Below, piece after piece: positions 12,321 through 24,590 of a DNA stretch of 64,000 nucleotides. The position numbers and the translations under genes were made by a program. This stretch comes from Spongilla lacustris (lineage: Eukaryota; Porifera; Demospongiae; Spongillida; Spongillidae), in NCBI GenBank assembly GCA_949361645.1, contig OX442433.1:2971720-3035719 (forward strand). Direction: 5' to 3'. Under the pieces are notes generated by a model. That model worked only from the letters and a program-made list of their open reading frames with translations, searched no databases and was not told the origin of the DNA. Position 1 is the first letter of the stretch; each line of letters starts with the position of its first letter.

Positions 12321-13137
12321 ATATGGGACAGTTTCCGAGAAAATGGCCCTTCGTTTATGATTATAAAATCTTATAAAATTGCTTTGCATTTGAATCATAA
12401 TAACTTCTGAATGGTTAAGGCTATCGACTTCCTATTTTCAACACTTCGTACCACACCATTTCTCTACGGTAAAATACATTTTGGGGTCTTGCACTTGCTC
12501 CGTGCCAGTATTGCAACGTCCGATACCCCACAGGGTTCAAACCCGCCATAACTTTCTGTAGGAGTAATCAAATCGCTTCAAATTAGGTTTGTAGGTAGAG
12601 AGGTCCTATATCTATTGATTTGTTCTGTTCGTTAATTTCTATATCATCCGTTACGGAGATACAGTTGAACAAACTACGGGCACGTTTTCCCGCTTGATTC
12701 GTGCCAATGTTATAATCCCCGCCTCCCCATACATTGAGCGGAATGCAATTTGCCCAAATCAGTGGTGCGAATCGAGCGCGAAAATGTGCACGTAGTTTGT
12801 TCAACTGTATCTCCGTAACGGATGGATAAAAATTAACGAACAGAACAAATAAATAGATATAGGACCTCTCTACCTACATGTACAAACCGAATTTGAAGCG
12901 ATTTGATTACTCCTACAGAAATTTATGGCGGGTTTGAACCCGGTGGGGTATCGGACATTGCAATACTGGCACGGAGCAAGTGCAAGACCCCAAAATGTAT
13001 TTTACTGTAGAGAAATGGTGTGGTATGCAGTGTTGACATTAGGAAGTCGATAGCCTTAACCGTTCTGAAGTTATTACGATTCAAATATTATAAGATTTAT
13101 AAACGAAGGGCCATTTTCTCGGAAACTGTCCCATATA
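12321..13137. mobile_element. Near-perfect palindromic element, arms ~370 bp
   Basis: The left arm begins TATGGGACAGTTTCCGAG and the right arm ends CTCGGAAACTGTCCCATA. Between them nearly all sequence is an inverted copy, for example GTAGGTAGAGAGGTCC with GGACCTCTCTACCTAC. The centre is about 70 bp near 12690-12760. Both ends abut TA, which would fit a Tc1/mariner-type TA duplication. No transposase is encoded. It is a long fold-back or palindromic MITE. Confidence 0.88.
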
Positions 13138-14302
13138 ATAATATATAGGCCAATGTACACAGCGTATACAAACATAATGGAGAAAGGCTGTGTATAGAGT
13201 GCATTAAAAATGGCTGAGAGTTGTATCTTGCATGAAACATTAGCACATTTGCTTTTTTTTTACTCACACTAACTAACCGTTAATCTTCAGGCATTGGTCC
13301 TAGATCTAGAACATTAGTGGTCCTAGATCTAGAACTACTACTGACATTTCAACTTCGAAATTAATTCAAATAAGCATTGTATATTTCAACTTATGGTCTC
13401 CAATCTTAGTTGGATAAATAGTAGTTAAGAAGAAAACACTTTAATGATAGATTGTCACCTACGCATACATGTAGGCATTGCAAATCACTTTTTGTTTTCC
13501 AAAACAGTGAACAAACAATTTAGCCAACGTTTGAAATAATGAGGATCAATTTACCAAAGAAGGCTACTTGCAAGGTGGCAGCAGAAAACAATGCCAACAT
13601 GCTGCTAGTGCTATGTATGCTGTTGGGGCATGCCCCTCATTTAGCTGGAGTTGTTCCGATTTGCAAAAAACTTACAAGAAGCATTCTTCGCTTTTTTAGG
13701 CAGATATAATTTTTAACTCTTTTTGCCAAACACACACGATTTCCTACCTTTCATTAGGATTGTAGGCAATTTTTGTACACTCCTCCATCTTAATTGTGTA
13801 TCTAAAGAGCCAATGGTAGAATGAGCTCCAAAGCAAATTAAAAATGAAGCCCTATGATGTTACATTATTCAAGTTCAACATTTTAAAATGCAAGGACCAT
13901 AGGTTGCAATAGAACACCTACACGTAGGCTAAAACAGCACTTTTTGCCTACAAGGCTACATGTAGGTGTTTGTTCCATCTACCATTAACAATTCATTTAT
14001 TTTTCGATATTACTGTAGCAGAATGAGTTTTTTTTTGTAAATTAAGTGGAGAAAGTGAATCAGTTTTTTTTTTTTTTTTTTTTTTTGCTTTTAACTTCAC
14101 ACCCATATGTGCTCTATTTCAGGGGGCATATATTGTGCTTCAAACTATAAATGATTGCATTTACATGAAGAGTAAAATTAGCATTCAGGAGGAGAATTTA
14201 TATTTGAGCTAGTCATACCCAATTCTACTTGGCACTGTGAGTTTATGAGCACTCTTTCCATTAACCAATTACATTTCATGATTTTAATACACAAATGTAG
14301 GG

Positions 14303-15095
14303 TTATTTATCACCGCATCAACGAGAAATGCGGGGAAATTTAGTCTATTTTGGGGCAAACCGAAAAATGATTAATTCCCTCTAGATTGAATTGCTGGGTT
14401 TTAAGTGGAGATATCGCTACATGTACCATTATGAGGCATATTGCATTTTTTTTGTATCTCAAACAGACATACCATTGGCTCGAAACATCATTGCATAGTT
14501 GATTGGTTCTAGCGTTATCGCGTAAGAGGTACAGATTTTTAAAATAACATATTGCTTCTAGAGCATTACAATAAATGCGTAAAAACTGTATGAAACTATG
14601 TGAAAATGGTTTAAAATTATGGCTCTAAGTTATCAACTCTCACGGTCAATGTGATATGCAGTGCAAGGTAATGAAATAAGAAAACGGCATTACTGCGAGT
14701 GAATTTTTGCGTGGGCGGACTTCAAGAATCTTTCTACCTGTTTTACTAAATAACATACCATGACTCTATCCAGACAGGTACAGACTGTATGTTTTGGTAG
14801 AACTTGCAAAACCTGCCTTCGCTGGCACTTTGGATAACTTGCAAAACCTGCCTTCGCTGGCACTTTGGATAACTTGCAAAACCTGCCTTCGCTGGCACTT
14901 TGGATAACTTGCAAAACCTGCCTTCGCTGGCACTTTGGATGAGTGGACCACGCCCCCTGTCTACTGCGAGCGAAAATGTCTTGTAACTTACTGTTCATAT
15001 TTTTTTCCAGTCAAAAAAACGATAGGAGGGAATTATCAATATTCACAAATGCCCCAAAATTTCCCCGTGTCTCTCGTGGATGCGGTGTTATAAAG
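14303..15095. mobile_element. TIR element with internal minisatellite
   Basis: The left end (TTATTTATCACCGCATC...CGGGGAAATTT) and right end (AAATTTCCCCG...GATGCGGTGTTATAA) are imperfect inverted repeats of about 60 bp. Inner matches include AATTCCCTC with GAGGGAATT. It encodes nothing recognisable and is probably non-autonomous. Confidence 0.7.
14801..14940. repeat. 35-bp minisatellite, four identical units
   Basis: Four exact 35-bp units start AACTTGCAAAACCTGCC. Open frames across them are periodic artefacts. The array sits inside the TIR element at 14303-15095. Confidence 0.95.
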
Positions 15096-15251
15096 TGTTA
15101 AAACATGGATATAAAATAGTAATTACACATACATACTTTGAATTTGTTAACCCTTTCTCATCACGGATTATTGAATACCATTATTGTGTTTGCAGCAATA
15201 TTACTGCAACCAACAGCACTAGGAGCATTTCGAATGGCATGCTGTGCACTT

Positions 15252-15650
15252 TCATTGCACATAAGGTGTTGATTCAATTTTCATCTGATACATTGGTTGT
15301 ACATAATTAGTGGTGAGTAGTGTGACCGTCATAGGCCTAAAATGCAGAGAAAAAATAATACATTTACATACATGTACATCTAGAAATAGAATTATAGTTG
15401 CCTCCTCAATGACTTCCCCTTCATTTGAATGTCGGCAAACTGTTCGCCCATCTTCTAGGAATTCATTAAGAATCAGCTGGTGACCCAGTTTGCCAATGAA
15501 TGCAATAAAGCTATCAACATCTTTGGGATCTGAAAAAGCCTGCTCAGACTCATATTTGTAGGCCATATAGGCATCGACAGTGCAGATCCCAAAAAATGGT
15601 TCCAAACATGTGATACCACCAACAGTCAGTGTACCATGTCACATTCCATT
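15252..15650 (-). pseudogene. Transposase C-terminal fragment
   Basis: The minus strand encodes a frame with PFFGICTVDAYMAYKYES followed by DVDSFIAFIGKLGHQLILN. This layout (aromatic-rich helix, small-residue V-A-Y motif, then an F...L..QLI helix) is typical of the end of DDE transposases of the piggyBac/IS4-like type. Coding-like sequence continues upstream on the minus strand to about 15720 but is broken by stops. No terminal repeats were located. It is likely a dead fragment, and the superfamily assignment is uncertain. Confidence 0.4.
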
Positions 15651-15949
15651 GCCAGCGAACCTTGGTGCAATATCAATTACACTAAAGTTTTCACAATCAT
15701 GTGCGGTCGTTTGACATGCTACCTCTTATGGTGACATGGGTGAATGCTTGGCTGTGGAGCCGCAGTTTGATATGATGAATTTGAGGTTCTTCTTGGCCTG
15801 TATGGACAGTTGTTGCCTCAAGCAGAATGTGATCACCAATTCATATCCTCAGACTCTCCTGTAGCCCACATGGTTAATAAATGCTTAGGGAAACCTTAAG
15901 TTGCTCCATGGCTGTTTAGAGCCTCCAGTGTTTTCACAGAGGAAAAGGC

Positions 15950-17074
15950 ACTATTGACATGTACAACATGCAAGGATCCAAAATAGTGCTATGTTAATCG
16001 TAAGGTGCCCCCCCCCCCCCCCCCCCCTCGTCATTGCATCACATGCAAGCCAATCTCATTCGTCCTTGTATGCGCTGAACATTTCTTATTTTACGAGCAC
16101 TAAAGGAATTGTTTGTACATGAGGCATTGAGGTTAATAATAGTCTTTGTAAGGATTCTTAAGAGCCCAATGCAGTTCAATAGCACCTTGGCATTACATAT
16201 AGCAATCTTGAACATAGGACACCAAGACTAGGTACTTAATATTGCTTCAAGAAAAAATGAGAAAAAAGTGTCCATTTATAGTTGGTAGTATAATCTAGGC
16301 TTCAAATTGATATTGGCACGTACTTATCTGTTCATAAGCTGAATTTGAAAGATAGGAAGGTAGCTATAGATGCCAGCTGTGCATGTAAAAAAAAAAAAAG
16401 GTCACAAAGGCACTTATGTAGAAAAAGATAATAGTCTTGTTTACATAAGTGGTTAGAATTTATCAATGCCCCGAACTGTTTCATCCGTGGTTGTGCCATC
16501 CGACCACTTTATGCGATTCCGACACTGGTGACCTGCTCCAATGACCTGTGCAACACTTCTAGAACAATTCTGATTCTTTTTATTTCATTTTAAATCTTTC
16601 CTACAACAGCATCACCAACAATGAAGTAGTTTCCCATTTTCACTGTAATGCCCACAAATTGATGGATGTGCAATGTCTGGATGCTTTCATCTTGTGACAC
16701 AAAATGAAAGATAATGGAACACCAAGTAGCATGCACTAGATACTAAATAAGATGAAACATTGTTAGAGTTTTAAAAGCAGCCATTTGTTATTTTCAGCAC
16801 TTTAGGGCGATTGGAGGTTAAAAAGGTTTAAGTACATGTATATTATGACTGAGGTTTCTAAAGATGTTTCAGTAATAGAACAATGCACGAATTTGATCAT
16901 GTAGGCCCTTTCAAAATAGGTGTGTACCTTATAGGCAAACCAATATGACCTAATAACACTGTATTGTATATATAAACCACATATCCACTGTTGTGGGCAA
17001 ACCTGGTAAATGTTTTGCGTGTACCAAGTAGTGTAATTTAGGCTACCAAAAAATGTACCACCTGCATGGTACGT
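15950..17074. other. Non-coding interval
   Basis: No supported gene was seen. A C run of about 20 lies at 16008-16027 and an A run at about 16388. The rest is AT-rich. Confidence 0.5.
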
Positions 17075-17360
17075 GTGCCAGACTGTGGATATGAGGATAG
17101 CAGGTGATCAGTGTGGGGAAGCTGTGTTATGAACCTTGTATATGGTGCATGTGTGACAGAGTAGAAGCATACAATGTATGCAATCTCTTGTGTGATGTCA
17201 TCTTATTCACCCCCTCCTCTCCTGCACAAACAGTGTTGGTGTAGGGAATTGAGTCCACCTATAACATTGTATGTTGTGACCTGCTGGGCATCTTGAGCAC
17301 ATTCATTGTGCACCAATGGCTACCAATAAAGGTGGATATAAGGATGGTAGGTTTTCTGTG
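17075..17360 (+). repeat. Dispersed repeat, copy 2
   Basis: This is a homologue of 11440-11900 in the same orientation. The motif GGATATGAGGATGGTAGGT recurs again at its 3' side (about 17334), suggesting internally repeated units. Confidence 0.65.
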
Positions 17361-18539
17361 TACTAATATTGTGGGGATGGTGTAAAATCATTGATTGGGT
17401 AAGGGTGTGCAAACAAATAATACCCATAGTACAGTATAGCATGCATGCAGATTAATATAAAGGATTGGACAGTACTATTGTAGTGTGGGTTGTATTGTAG
17501 ACGCATATGCAAGTATTATTATATCACCTATTCTCCCCTCTCCCTTCAGCGCAGAGATGGTTTTTATGCTACATCAATGCATAATCATATATATCAGTGA
17601 GGATGTCTAGTGGTGCTGTGGTAACCCAATGGGATCATCCTGGTGTTCACAGTGGATAGATCAAGTGGAGGTGGTAACTACTCTGCTGTGGCAACAGTTG
17701 CTGTTCTTGCATCCCCCAGTTACCTTGGTAGCCAGATACTGTAGCTGCAAGCAGCATTGGTTCCACCAACCCCAAACACACAAGTAGGTTTGCAGCATAT
17801 CCTTGCCAGATTGAGTAGGCTGTGGGCTTGTAAACTCTTTTTTTCTGTGGAACAGGGGTGTATTTATTTCTATGTCTACAAAACCTACTTGCAATTCATG
17901 AGGAAAAAAATCTAGGATTTCAATTAGGACAGTTTCAAGGCAGGGGGAGGATTTGGGAGGGGATGTGCCCTCCCACACAAAGTTTTAATGTGATAGTTGG
18001 TTTGTGCAGCCTCATACTAGCACTAGCTTTGCAGTGCATTGTACTGCGATATTCAACCAATTAATTTTACCTTTAATCCCCCGTTGTCCTACGCGTAGGA
18101 CACAAGTAAAAATTAATTTTTAGCAAACTCCCATAAGCAGAGAACAAATCAAAATCTCATTGTATTGTAGAAATGGTTATCAATTCAGAAAATACTGGTG
18201 CTTCCTTGCAATTCAGATTCAACTACAGTCAATAGTGCATTGCTAAAAGATGCATTTTCAGTAAATCGCAAATCAACTTCAAGTACCAACACATAATGTT
18301 ACAAAGAGCAGAATAACATGTTAACGGAAAACAGCACTAAGCAAATAAAAATGTACATTGTAGATTTGGAATTTGCTAGCTCGACAAACGTATGAAGGAT
18401 AGGTATTTGTCAATCGCTTGTTGCTGGAATAGCAAATAGAATGGACAAAATCTTGAAAACGTACAGTGCGTTTTTGGTAAATATGGCAAAACCAATCACT
18501 GCCATAGACTGTTTTAATCTATAATCGACGAGCGCCCGG

Positions 18540-18575
18540 TTAACCTGGCAATTGACAGGTTAACCTGTCAACTTT
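18540..18575. repeat. Left subterminal palindrome pair
   Basis: A degenerate copy (CCGGTTAACCTGG) is followed by the perfect palindrome TTGACAGGTTAACCTGTCAA. It lies about 45-80 bp upstream of the transposase ATG and matches the pair at the right side of the element. It could be a transposase-binding site or part of the promoter. Confidence 0.8.
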
Positions 18576-18619
18576 CACTAAGATTACCTATAACGATTAC
18601 CTCATGCAAAGGGCTAAAA

Positions 18620-20831
18620 ATGGCTTCTCGAGGAGCTGCTGGCACACAGCTTTCAGCGCCAAAAGGAACCAGCACTTCATCTTATTCCACTCCAAAGCTT
18701 CATGACGAAGTAACGCGGCAAGGCAGACAACTTACGAAGGCAAAAGACGCATTAATGCGTACGTTCGGATCCGGTTGGATGGAGTCTAGCGTAAAGGGAA
18801 AGGTGATTTCTGTCGCTAAAACTAAGTGGAGAGTGGAGTGGACCATCGGGGAGGCCACTATTGTCTTGGATCACGGAAAGGCATTTTGGAAGCCAAAGAT
18901 AACTCCTACAAATGGAGACGTTGGTTCGGTAAGCGGTCCAGCGGTAGAAAACGATCGTCTTGAGGAAGAAGAAGACCGAGGAGATCATGAAATGGAAGCT
19001 GCTCGTGAGGACGATAACGAAGGACACGAAGAAGGTGAAGATGATGCCAACGATCCCCTAAAGTGCAAGCTGGGAGGTGAATTCCTGAAGTGGGAGAAAC
19101 TCGATAGTGGAGTGATAGTTGACCAGCGTGCCAAGGATGGGTGGGGTAACAAATTGTTTAGAGTCCACTGGCCACGTGAAACAGCACATCAGGAGCATAA
19201 GACAGAGGAGGAATGCTGGAATCTTTTGTTTCCTGTTCATTGGTTTCTTGCTGAAAATGGTCCACTGGGTTGGACTAATGCATCATTGCCTGACAACGTG
19301 GATGTTTTTACTGAATATCAATTTATCCAGTGCATTGGAGTCTTATATGGAAAGTGTCTTTTACCATCAGGTAGCATTCGTGAGTTGTGGAACAAGACAA
19401 CAGATGGATTTGTACAGGCAATGAACATCGGAGGAAGGTTTGGGTTGGTGCGAGATCGTTTTGAGCAATGGAGAAAATATCTCAAGCTATGGCCTCAAGG
19501 TTCTGCTGATAATCCCTATGCCCGTGTTACTTACCTCATTTCTGCCTTCAATGAGACTCGCAAAAACAATGTAGCTCCTGGAACTGGTGTGTGCATTGAT
19601 GAGAGTATGGGTAAATGGATCCCATTCTTTTCTGACACACCAGAAGGCATCCCTCATCTCACTAAATTGATAAGAAAACCAGTTGGTGTTGGATCCGAGT
19701 ACAAGTGTATGGCTGATGCATTTTCTGGCATCATGCTTTTCCTTGAATTGCAACAATGCAAGGAAAGTATGGAGCAAAAGAAATGGTGTGATAAATACCC
19801 AAAGCATGTAGCTCTTTCATTGCGACTGACTCAGTGAAATGCTGCATGGCAAGGGACATATAGTGTATGGAGATTCATACTTCACATCCATACAGACAGT
19901 GAAGGCCCTTCTAGAGCATGGCACATACTATTTAGGCATGCTCAAGACAGCCTCAGCTGGATTTCCAAAGAAATATCTCCAATCTCTTGCTTGGGATGAA
20001 GGAGCTCTGAGAGGGGACACTCGCACTGTGCAGCATGAAGCAGGCATCAATGGGGCACAAAAGATCATCTATGGTCATGCATGGAATGAACCTGGATCGG
20101 AGGGATTTCCAAAGAAGATTTTGTGCGGGTCAGCACACCACACTCTGCCTGTTGACCCTCATGTAAAACAGAGGTGGATGATAAATGAAGACACAGGAAG
20201 TAGTGAGCGAATAACTCGCACTGTGCCTAGAACATCGGCAATCAAGGAATATTTCCAGGTAGCATGTGTTGTTGATGTACATAACCACCTTAGGCAAGGC
20301 AGTTTAGCAATGGAAGATGCGATATGTACACATGATTGGTGGTTCAGAAATTTTTGCACCATTATCGGTATGTGTGAAGTTGATTCCTTCAAGCTATATT
20401 GCTTGGAAAACAAATTGCCGACACCTCCAACACACAATAAATTTATTGAACGGTTGACCGTGCAATTACTGACTAACAACAGGGCAGGGGCGCCAGTAAA
20501 AACCCATGAGCAAATGAGATTACGAAAAAGGAACAGAGATGTGTTACGGGAAGAAGAGGAGGAGATGGAGGATCCAACTGCTCATGAGGCTATTTCTGTA
20601 GCTGACTGGAAGGCTCAGAATTGTGATAAAGGGAAGCGAAGCCCGAGGCAGGCAATGCATGGAACCTGTGTTAGGTGTAGAGTGTGCACAGATGGGGCTC
20701 ATCCTAATGCATACTACTGCTGCCTCAAGTGCAGCAATGAAGAAGGGAAGCCATTTGGGATGTGTGGATCGAAAACTGGGCGATCATGCATAGAGAAACA
20801 TCAACGAGATGCTTTGAAGAATGCTGTGTAG
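18620..20831 (+). pseudogene. piggyBac-like transposase with one frameshift
   Basis: Two frames adjoin: 18620-19837 (405 codons) and 19839-20831 (330 codons). Together they give about 735 residues, similar to piggyBac-derived proteins. Residues about 55-95 look like a small beta-rich DNA-binding or chromo-like domain, followed by an acidic stretch. DDE_Tnp_1_7 landmarks are CIDESMGKW (first acidic residue), HIVYGDSYFTS (second) and ACVVDVHNHLRQGSL (third). The C-terminus is a Cys-rich CVRCRVC...CCLKC...CGSKTGRSC zinc-binding segment usual for the family. A stop (TGA near 19834-19836) and a one-base frame change at about 19835 break the gene, and the sequence is otherwise well preserved. It is therefore young, or the break is an assembly error. 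Confidence 0.85.
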
Positions 20832-20999
20832 TTAAAGTTTTTCTTTACTTTCCTGAGACACCACATGTAAAACTCCATGATTTTGCATTCAATAATGCTT
20901 TTCTGATATGTACTATCCAATGAGCATGTTTGGTACCTTTAAACTTTGAAGTTAGAGGTGTAAAAACCAAAAATAACCCTCTAATTTGGACATGTGTTT

Positions 21000-21045
21000 T
21001 GACAGGTTAACCTGTCAAAACATGACAGGTTAACCTGTCAAAATA
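21000..21045. repeat. Right subterminal palindrome pair
   Basis: Two perfect copies of TGACAGGTTAACCTGTCA are separated by AAACA. They mirror the pair at the left side of the piggyBac element. Confidence 0.9.
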
Positions 21046-21639
21046 CTCGTCACTTATAGATTAAGTAGCACACACATCACGCTTCAAAAAACATTCAAAA
21101 AAAGTTATACTTGTTGTACGTTTTCTTTTTTCTGTGAGAATTAAATTCTCCAATGCATTTTTAAGAACCACATGCATTTTTTTTACATCATGTAACCAAG
21201 CGTGTGATTTAAAAATTAGATTTGAAATTTAGCGCGATAGACACATCAAACAACAGTACAGAATTGGATGCCAAACACCTGCAGAATTTTCAAGTATTGG
21301 TCCTATGCGTAGGGACTTGGACCTGGGGATTTAAGGTTTAACACATCTGAGTAAGTCTGGGGAGGAGAGGGGACAATGGCAGGGGGGCAATCTTGTATAA
21401 GATGGTTATTACAAGCTTTTATCACGATCTCATTTTCCCCTTGCAGCTCCTTCTACTGTTAGCCAGCACTGTGTGTTCACTGACACACGAATTCGTTTGA
21501 CATTCGTGAGCGCGCTGGGACATACCTAGACATCTCCAGATGTATTATATCTCTGCATGAATATATCTACGCAGTTGCCAACTGAACACCATTGATGTCT
21601 GTAACTGTTTCCATTGGTAAACGAGCTGAGATCGTCGTC

Positions 21640-22060
21640 ATATGCATGTGACTTGCATGGTCAGAACGTACCGTTCCTACGTACTGTCCAATTAGAAGAT
21701 GCACGGAGAGGAAGGAAGCTGAGCGTACTGCCGGCACTCGGCTGATTTAATATATACTATACAAGCAAAACAAATTCCCTGGATCCAAACCGTAGCCTGG
21801 TACGGAACGATGGCAATGGTATTATGCAATCACGACAATAAACGGCTAAGAGATATCATGTCTGTAACGGAGCTGTAACAGAACGTTCTTACCTAACGTA
21901 CTGTTACGGAGCTGTAACGAGATGGCACCACCCAAATACGAGACGGCACGACCCGAATACGAGACGGCACGACCCGAATACGAGACGGCGCGACCCGAAT
22001 ACGAGATGGCGCGACCCGAATACGAAAAGCGAGCGCGTGTCGAATTATGGCAGTGATCAC
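21640..22060 (-). repeat. Dispersed repeat copy B with 21-bp minisatellite
   Basis: This is the inverted homologue of 742-1265. Five 21-bp units sit at 21923-22027 and read as the complement of the copy A units. Flanking words such as CCGTAGCCTGGTACGGAACGATGGCAATGG match copy A in reverse. Confidence 0.8.
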
Positions 22061-22101
22061 CCCCCATAACATATACATGTATACATATACAACCATACAT
22101 G

Positions 22102-22343
22102 CTGCTGAACCTAAGCTAAACTAAGCCCAGCTTGATAGGCGTACCCTAAACTAAACCCAGCTAGACCGGGAAACAGTTGACTAATCCGCTAACAAATCCA
22201 GCCAGACCTGGATGTATGGCCTCATCGAGCGCTCATCCCTAAAACGGCGAATCACAATACATCCAGGTCTATAGATGGATTTTTTAGTGGATCAGCCGAC
22301 TTACGCCCATCTAGCTGGGCTTAGTTTAGCTTATGTTCAGCAG
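22102..22343. mobile_element. Short palindromic MITE
   Basis: The left end CTGCTGAACCTAAGCTAAAC and right end GTTTAGCTTATGTTCAGCAG are inverted repeats of about 30 bp. Inner segments also pair (AGACCTGGATGTAT with ATACATCCAGGTCT). It is non-coding, about 242 bp long. No clear target duplication was seen. Confidence 0.8.
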
Positions 22344-22466
22344 TATGTACGGTTGTATATGTTTATGTTTGTACAACGTGTGTGTGTGTGTGGGGGGGGG
22401 GGGGGTGAACTGAAGTACAAACGTAAGCGTGTTGATCCTATGTATTATTATCTTGTAGCAACATAG

Positions 22467-23979
22467 TATTAGCGACGATGAATTTGAAAGACCTTTATCG
22501 GTACATACAAAGGATGCAGAAATGGATTTTGGAGATTAATCTGAACTTGAAGATCTCATTGAGGAAATCAGAGAGCAGAGCAATGATAGCTATTACCCCT
22601 TTCCCTCCAAGATCTTCGCACTACTCTACTTGCTTGTAAACAGCCCTCATCCCATGGTATGATGTTATATATTACTTTTACTACTTACTTACCTACTGAT
22701 GATTTTCAGGGAGAAAGTAACCTCTCTTTTGTTTGGTTTAAAAACATGGGAATGCACGTTCCTAGTTTGACAACCATATGGGTGTTGGTATGTACTGAGC
22801 TGCGTAGTAGAGTTGATTTTTTCATTTCAGCATTTGAGTGACGAAGGAATCCCATACTACTCTATTTCACTATCTGGTATTCTTAGTCAGTGCATATATG
22901 ATCCTTCGTCTCGTTCAGTGTATGAAGGAATTAGGACCATCATCCACTTTCAGTGCTGAAAGGTGAGCCAGTGAAATATTATCGTCTCATAATTTACGTA
23001 CATTGTTTCCAGATTTGAGTCTTTCAACTCTAACATTCGAGCATACAATACTTTTGCAAATCGGCGTGCACCAAGCCGTGACGTAGCTAACCGTTTTTCA
23101 ATCTTTCAACAACTGCGATACATTTGCCACAAGGGTATCTTTCCCGATCACAAACAAAGGTGCCCAACAGTTTTTTTGTGTACATGTTAAACATTGCCGT
23201 TTATTACTGCAGTTGTGGAGATGCACTTCAAGAACTCTTTTCATGCAAGTACATGAGTCACATAATGTGTGGGATTCCAATTAAAGAGCTCCAAGGGAAT
23301 AAAGGCATATGTCAACCCGGATCACCCAGAAAGGTGAGGGATACATGGGGTTTCCATTTTCTAAATCAAATCTCAGGCATGGCACCGGCGACACAGTTTG
23401 CAGTCATTACCTTTTTCATGTGAAGGCAATTGTAATGCCACCATTGAGAATCTGCAAGGGTTCACGGTTGCACTTACTGGAACTGCTGCTACTGATGAAG
23501 TTGTAGGTTATGGTGCAATAGTATCACAGGACTCGTCTCTCGTGAATTGTGGTGACTACATTCAGCTAGTAACTCAGAGCTCTCAGGTACAATATAATAC
23601 ATCCCACATTGTTTTAAGTTATTTGTATTTTGCACTGTAGATACAATATGGAATTCTGCTTGCAGTACTGAGCACATTGACTGGCACTGTCCTTTGCTTA
23701 GTTCAGGGGTTCGATTCATTGCAGGCACCTGGGGGACAGACCATGCTCAACGAATATGACTGTCCTCTCCTTGAACTGAGCAAAAGAATCTTTACCACCT
23801 CATGTCACAGCATCCAGAGTCCAGTCTCGGTGGTTCATGAATGCTCTACTAGTTGCGTGGTACAAGAGGGTTCTTCAGCTGAATCCATGGAAAGAGAGAA
23901 GGTGATTGTCTCTGAAGGACTGGTTCTCTCTCATGATTGGACAAACAGAATTTATTGTTACAATGTGTTTTGTGTTTGA
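22467..23979 (+). pseudogene. Plavaka/KDZ-like transposon protein, C-terminal part
   Basis: Several short exons with GT-AG borders can be traced. The first contains LEDLIEEIREQ and YYPFPSKIFALLYLLVN. Later ones contain FESFNSNIRAYNTFANRRAP, CGDALQELFSCKYMSHIMCG, FPFSKSNLRHGTGDTVCSHY, and finally VVHECSTSC...HDWTNRIYCYNVFCV ending at a TGA before 23980. The PFPSK...LLYL opening, the N-x-I-R-x-x-N-x-x-N-R segment and the Cys/His-rich tail are typical of Plavaka-type (KDZ/CMC-related) transposon proteins. In-frame stops (near 22540 and 22960) and a probable frame change near 23450 indicate decay. The N-terminal half with the catalytic core is not present here. Confidence 0.55.
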
Positions 23980-24590
23980 TGCAAATTATTATTAATATTA
24001 ATTTCAAACTGTAAAATCACATATGATACATACATGTATCAGATTAGTATCTCCTCTGATACAGAATGATACTTTATTTGGTACATAATGATGTATCATT
24101 CCGTACCAAATCACTGCTGATCATATATGTAACATACTATGTGATCATATTTGAGTCAGATATGATGTCATTCCGTATCAGGTATGATTCAGACCCGTAA
24201 CAGTTCAAAGTTTTTGGCTGTGTATGCGGAGATAGACAGCACACCTATACAGGAGGTCGGACGTCAGATAAGTTGAAAAGTTATAGTACTGACGTAGTCA
24301 GTCCCATAGGCTTCAGCACCAAAGTCGGGCCGACGCTCACCGTAAGATCGGCAGTGGGCGTGACAGTTCTGTACTCTCACGCCGATGTAAGACGGATTAC
24401 TAGTATATCAGCACGGGCCCGTACCAGCCACCAGTTTTTGCAGAAAACCTTTAGGAGGTGCCAGCGTCTTTTTTTGTCACAGCCTGGTCAGGTTATTCCA
24501 AGACATCTGATTCCGTCAGCACATCTTTACTGCGCGTCATCGTTTGAGTGTCTGCGGGTAGGATTTGAAACAGAAAACATGATTGAAGGG

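Larger units (their letters stand above)
18073..21341 (+). mobile_element. piggyBac-like DNA transposon
   Basis: An approximately 3.3-kb element surrounds a piggyBac transposase gene. The left end reads TTAATCCCCCGTTGTCC with CTACGCGTAGGAC just inside. The right end, read on the opposite strand, is TTAAATCCCCAGGTCC with CTACGCATAGGACC just inside. Both abut TTAA, the target of piggyBac transposons. An alternative TTAA exists about 7 bp further out on the right (21338-21341) and at 18061 on the left. Paired TGACAGGTTAACCTGTCA palindromes lie inside both ends. Confidence 0.8.

Noticed and set aside
14690..14998. 102-codon minus-strand frame with repeated QRRQVLQV
   Set aside because: Periodic translation of the 35-bp minisatellite with no other support.
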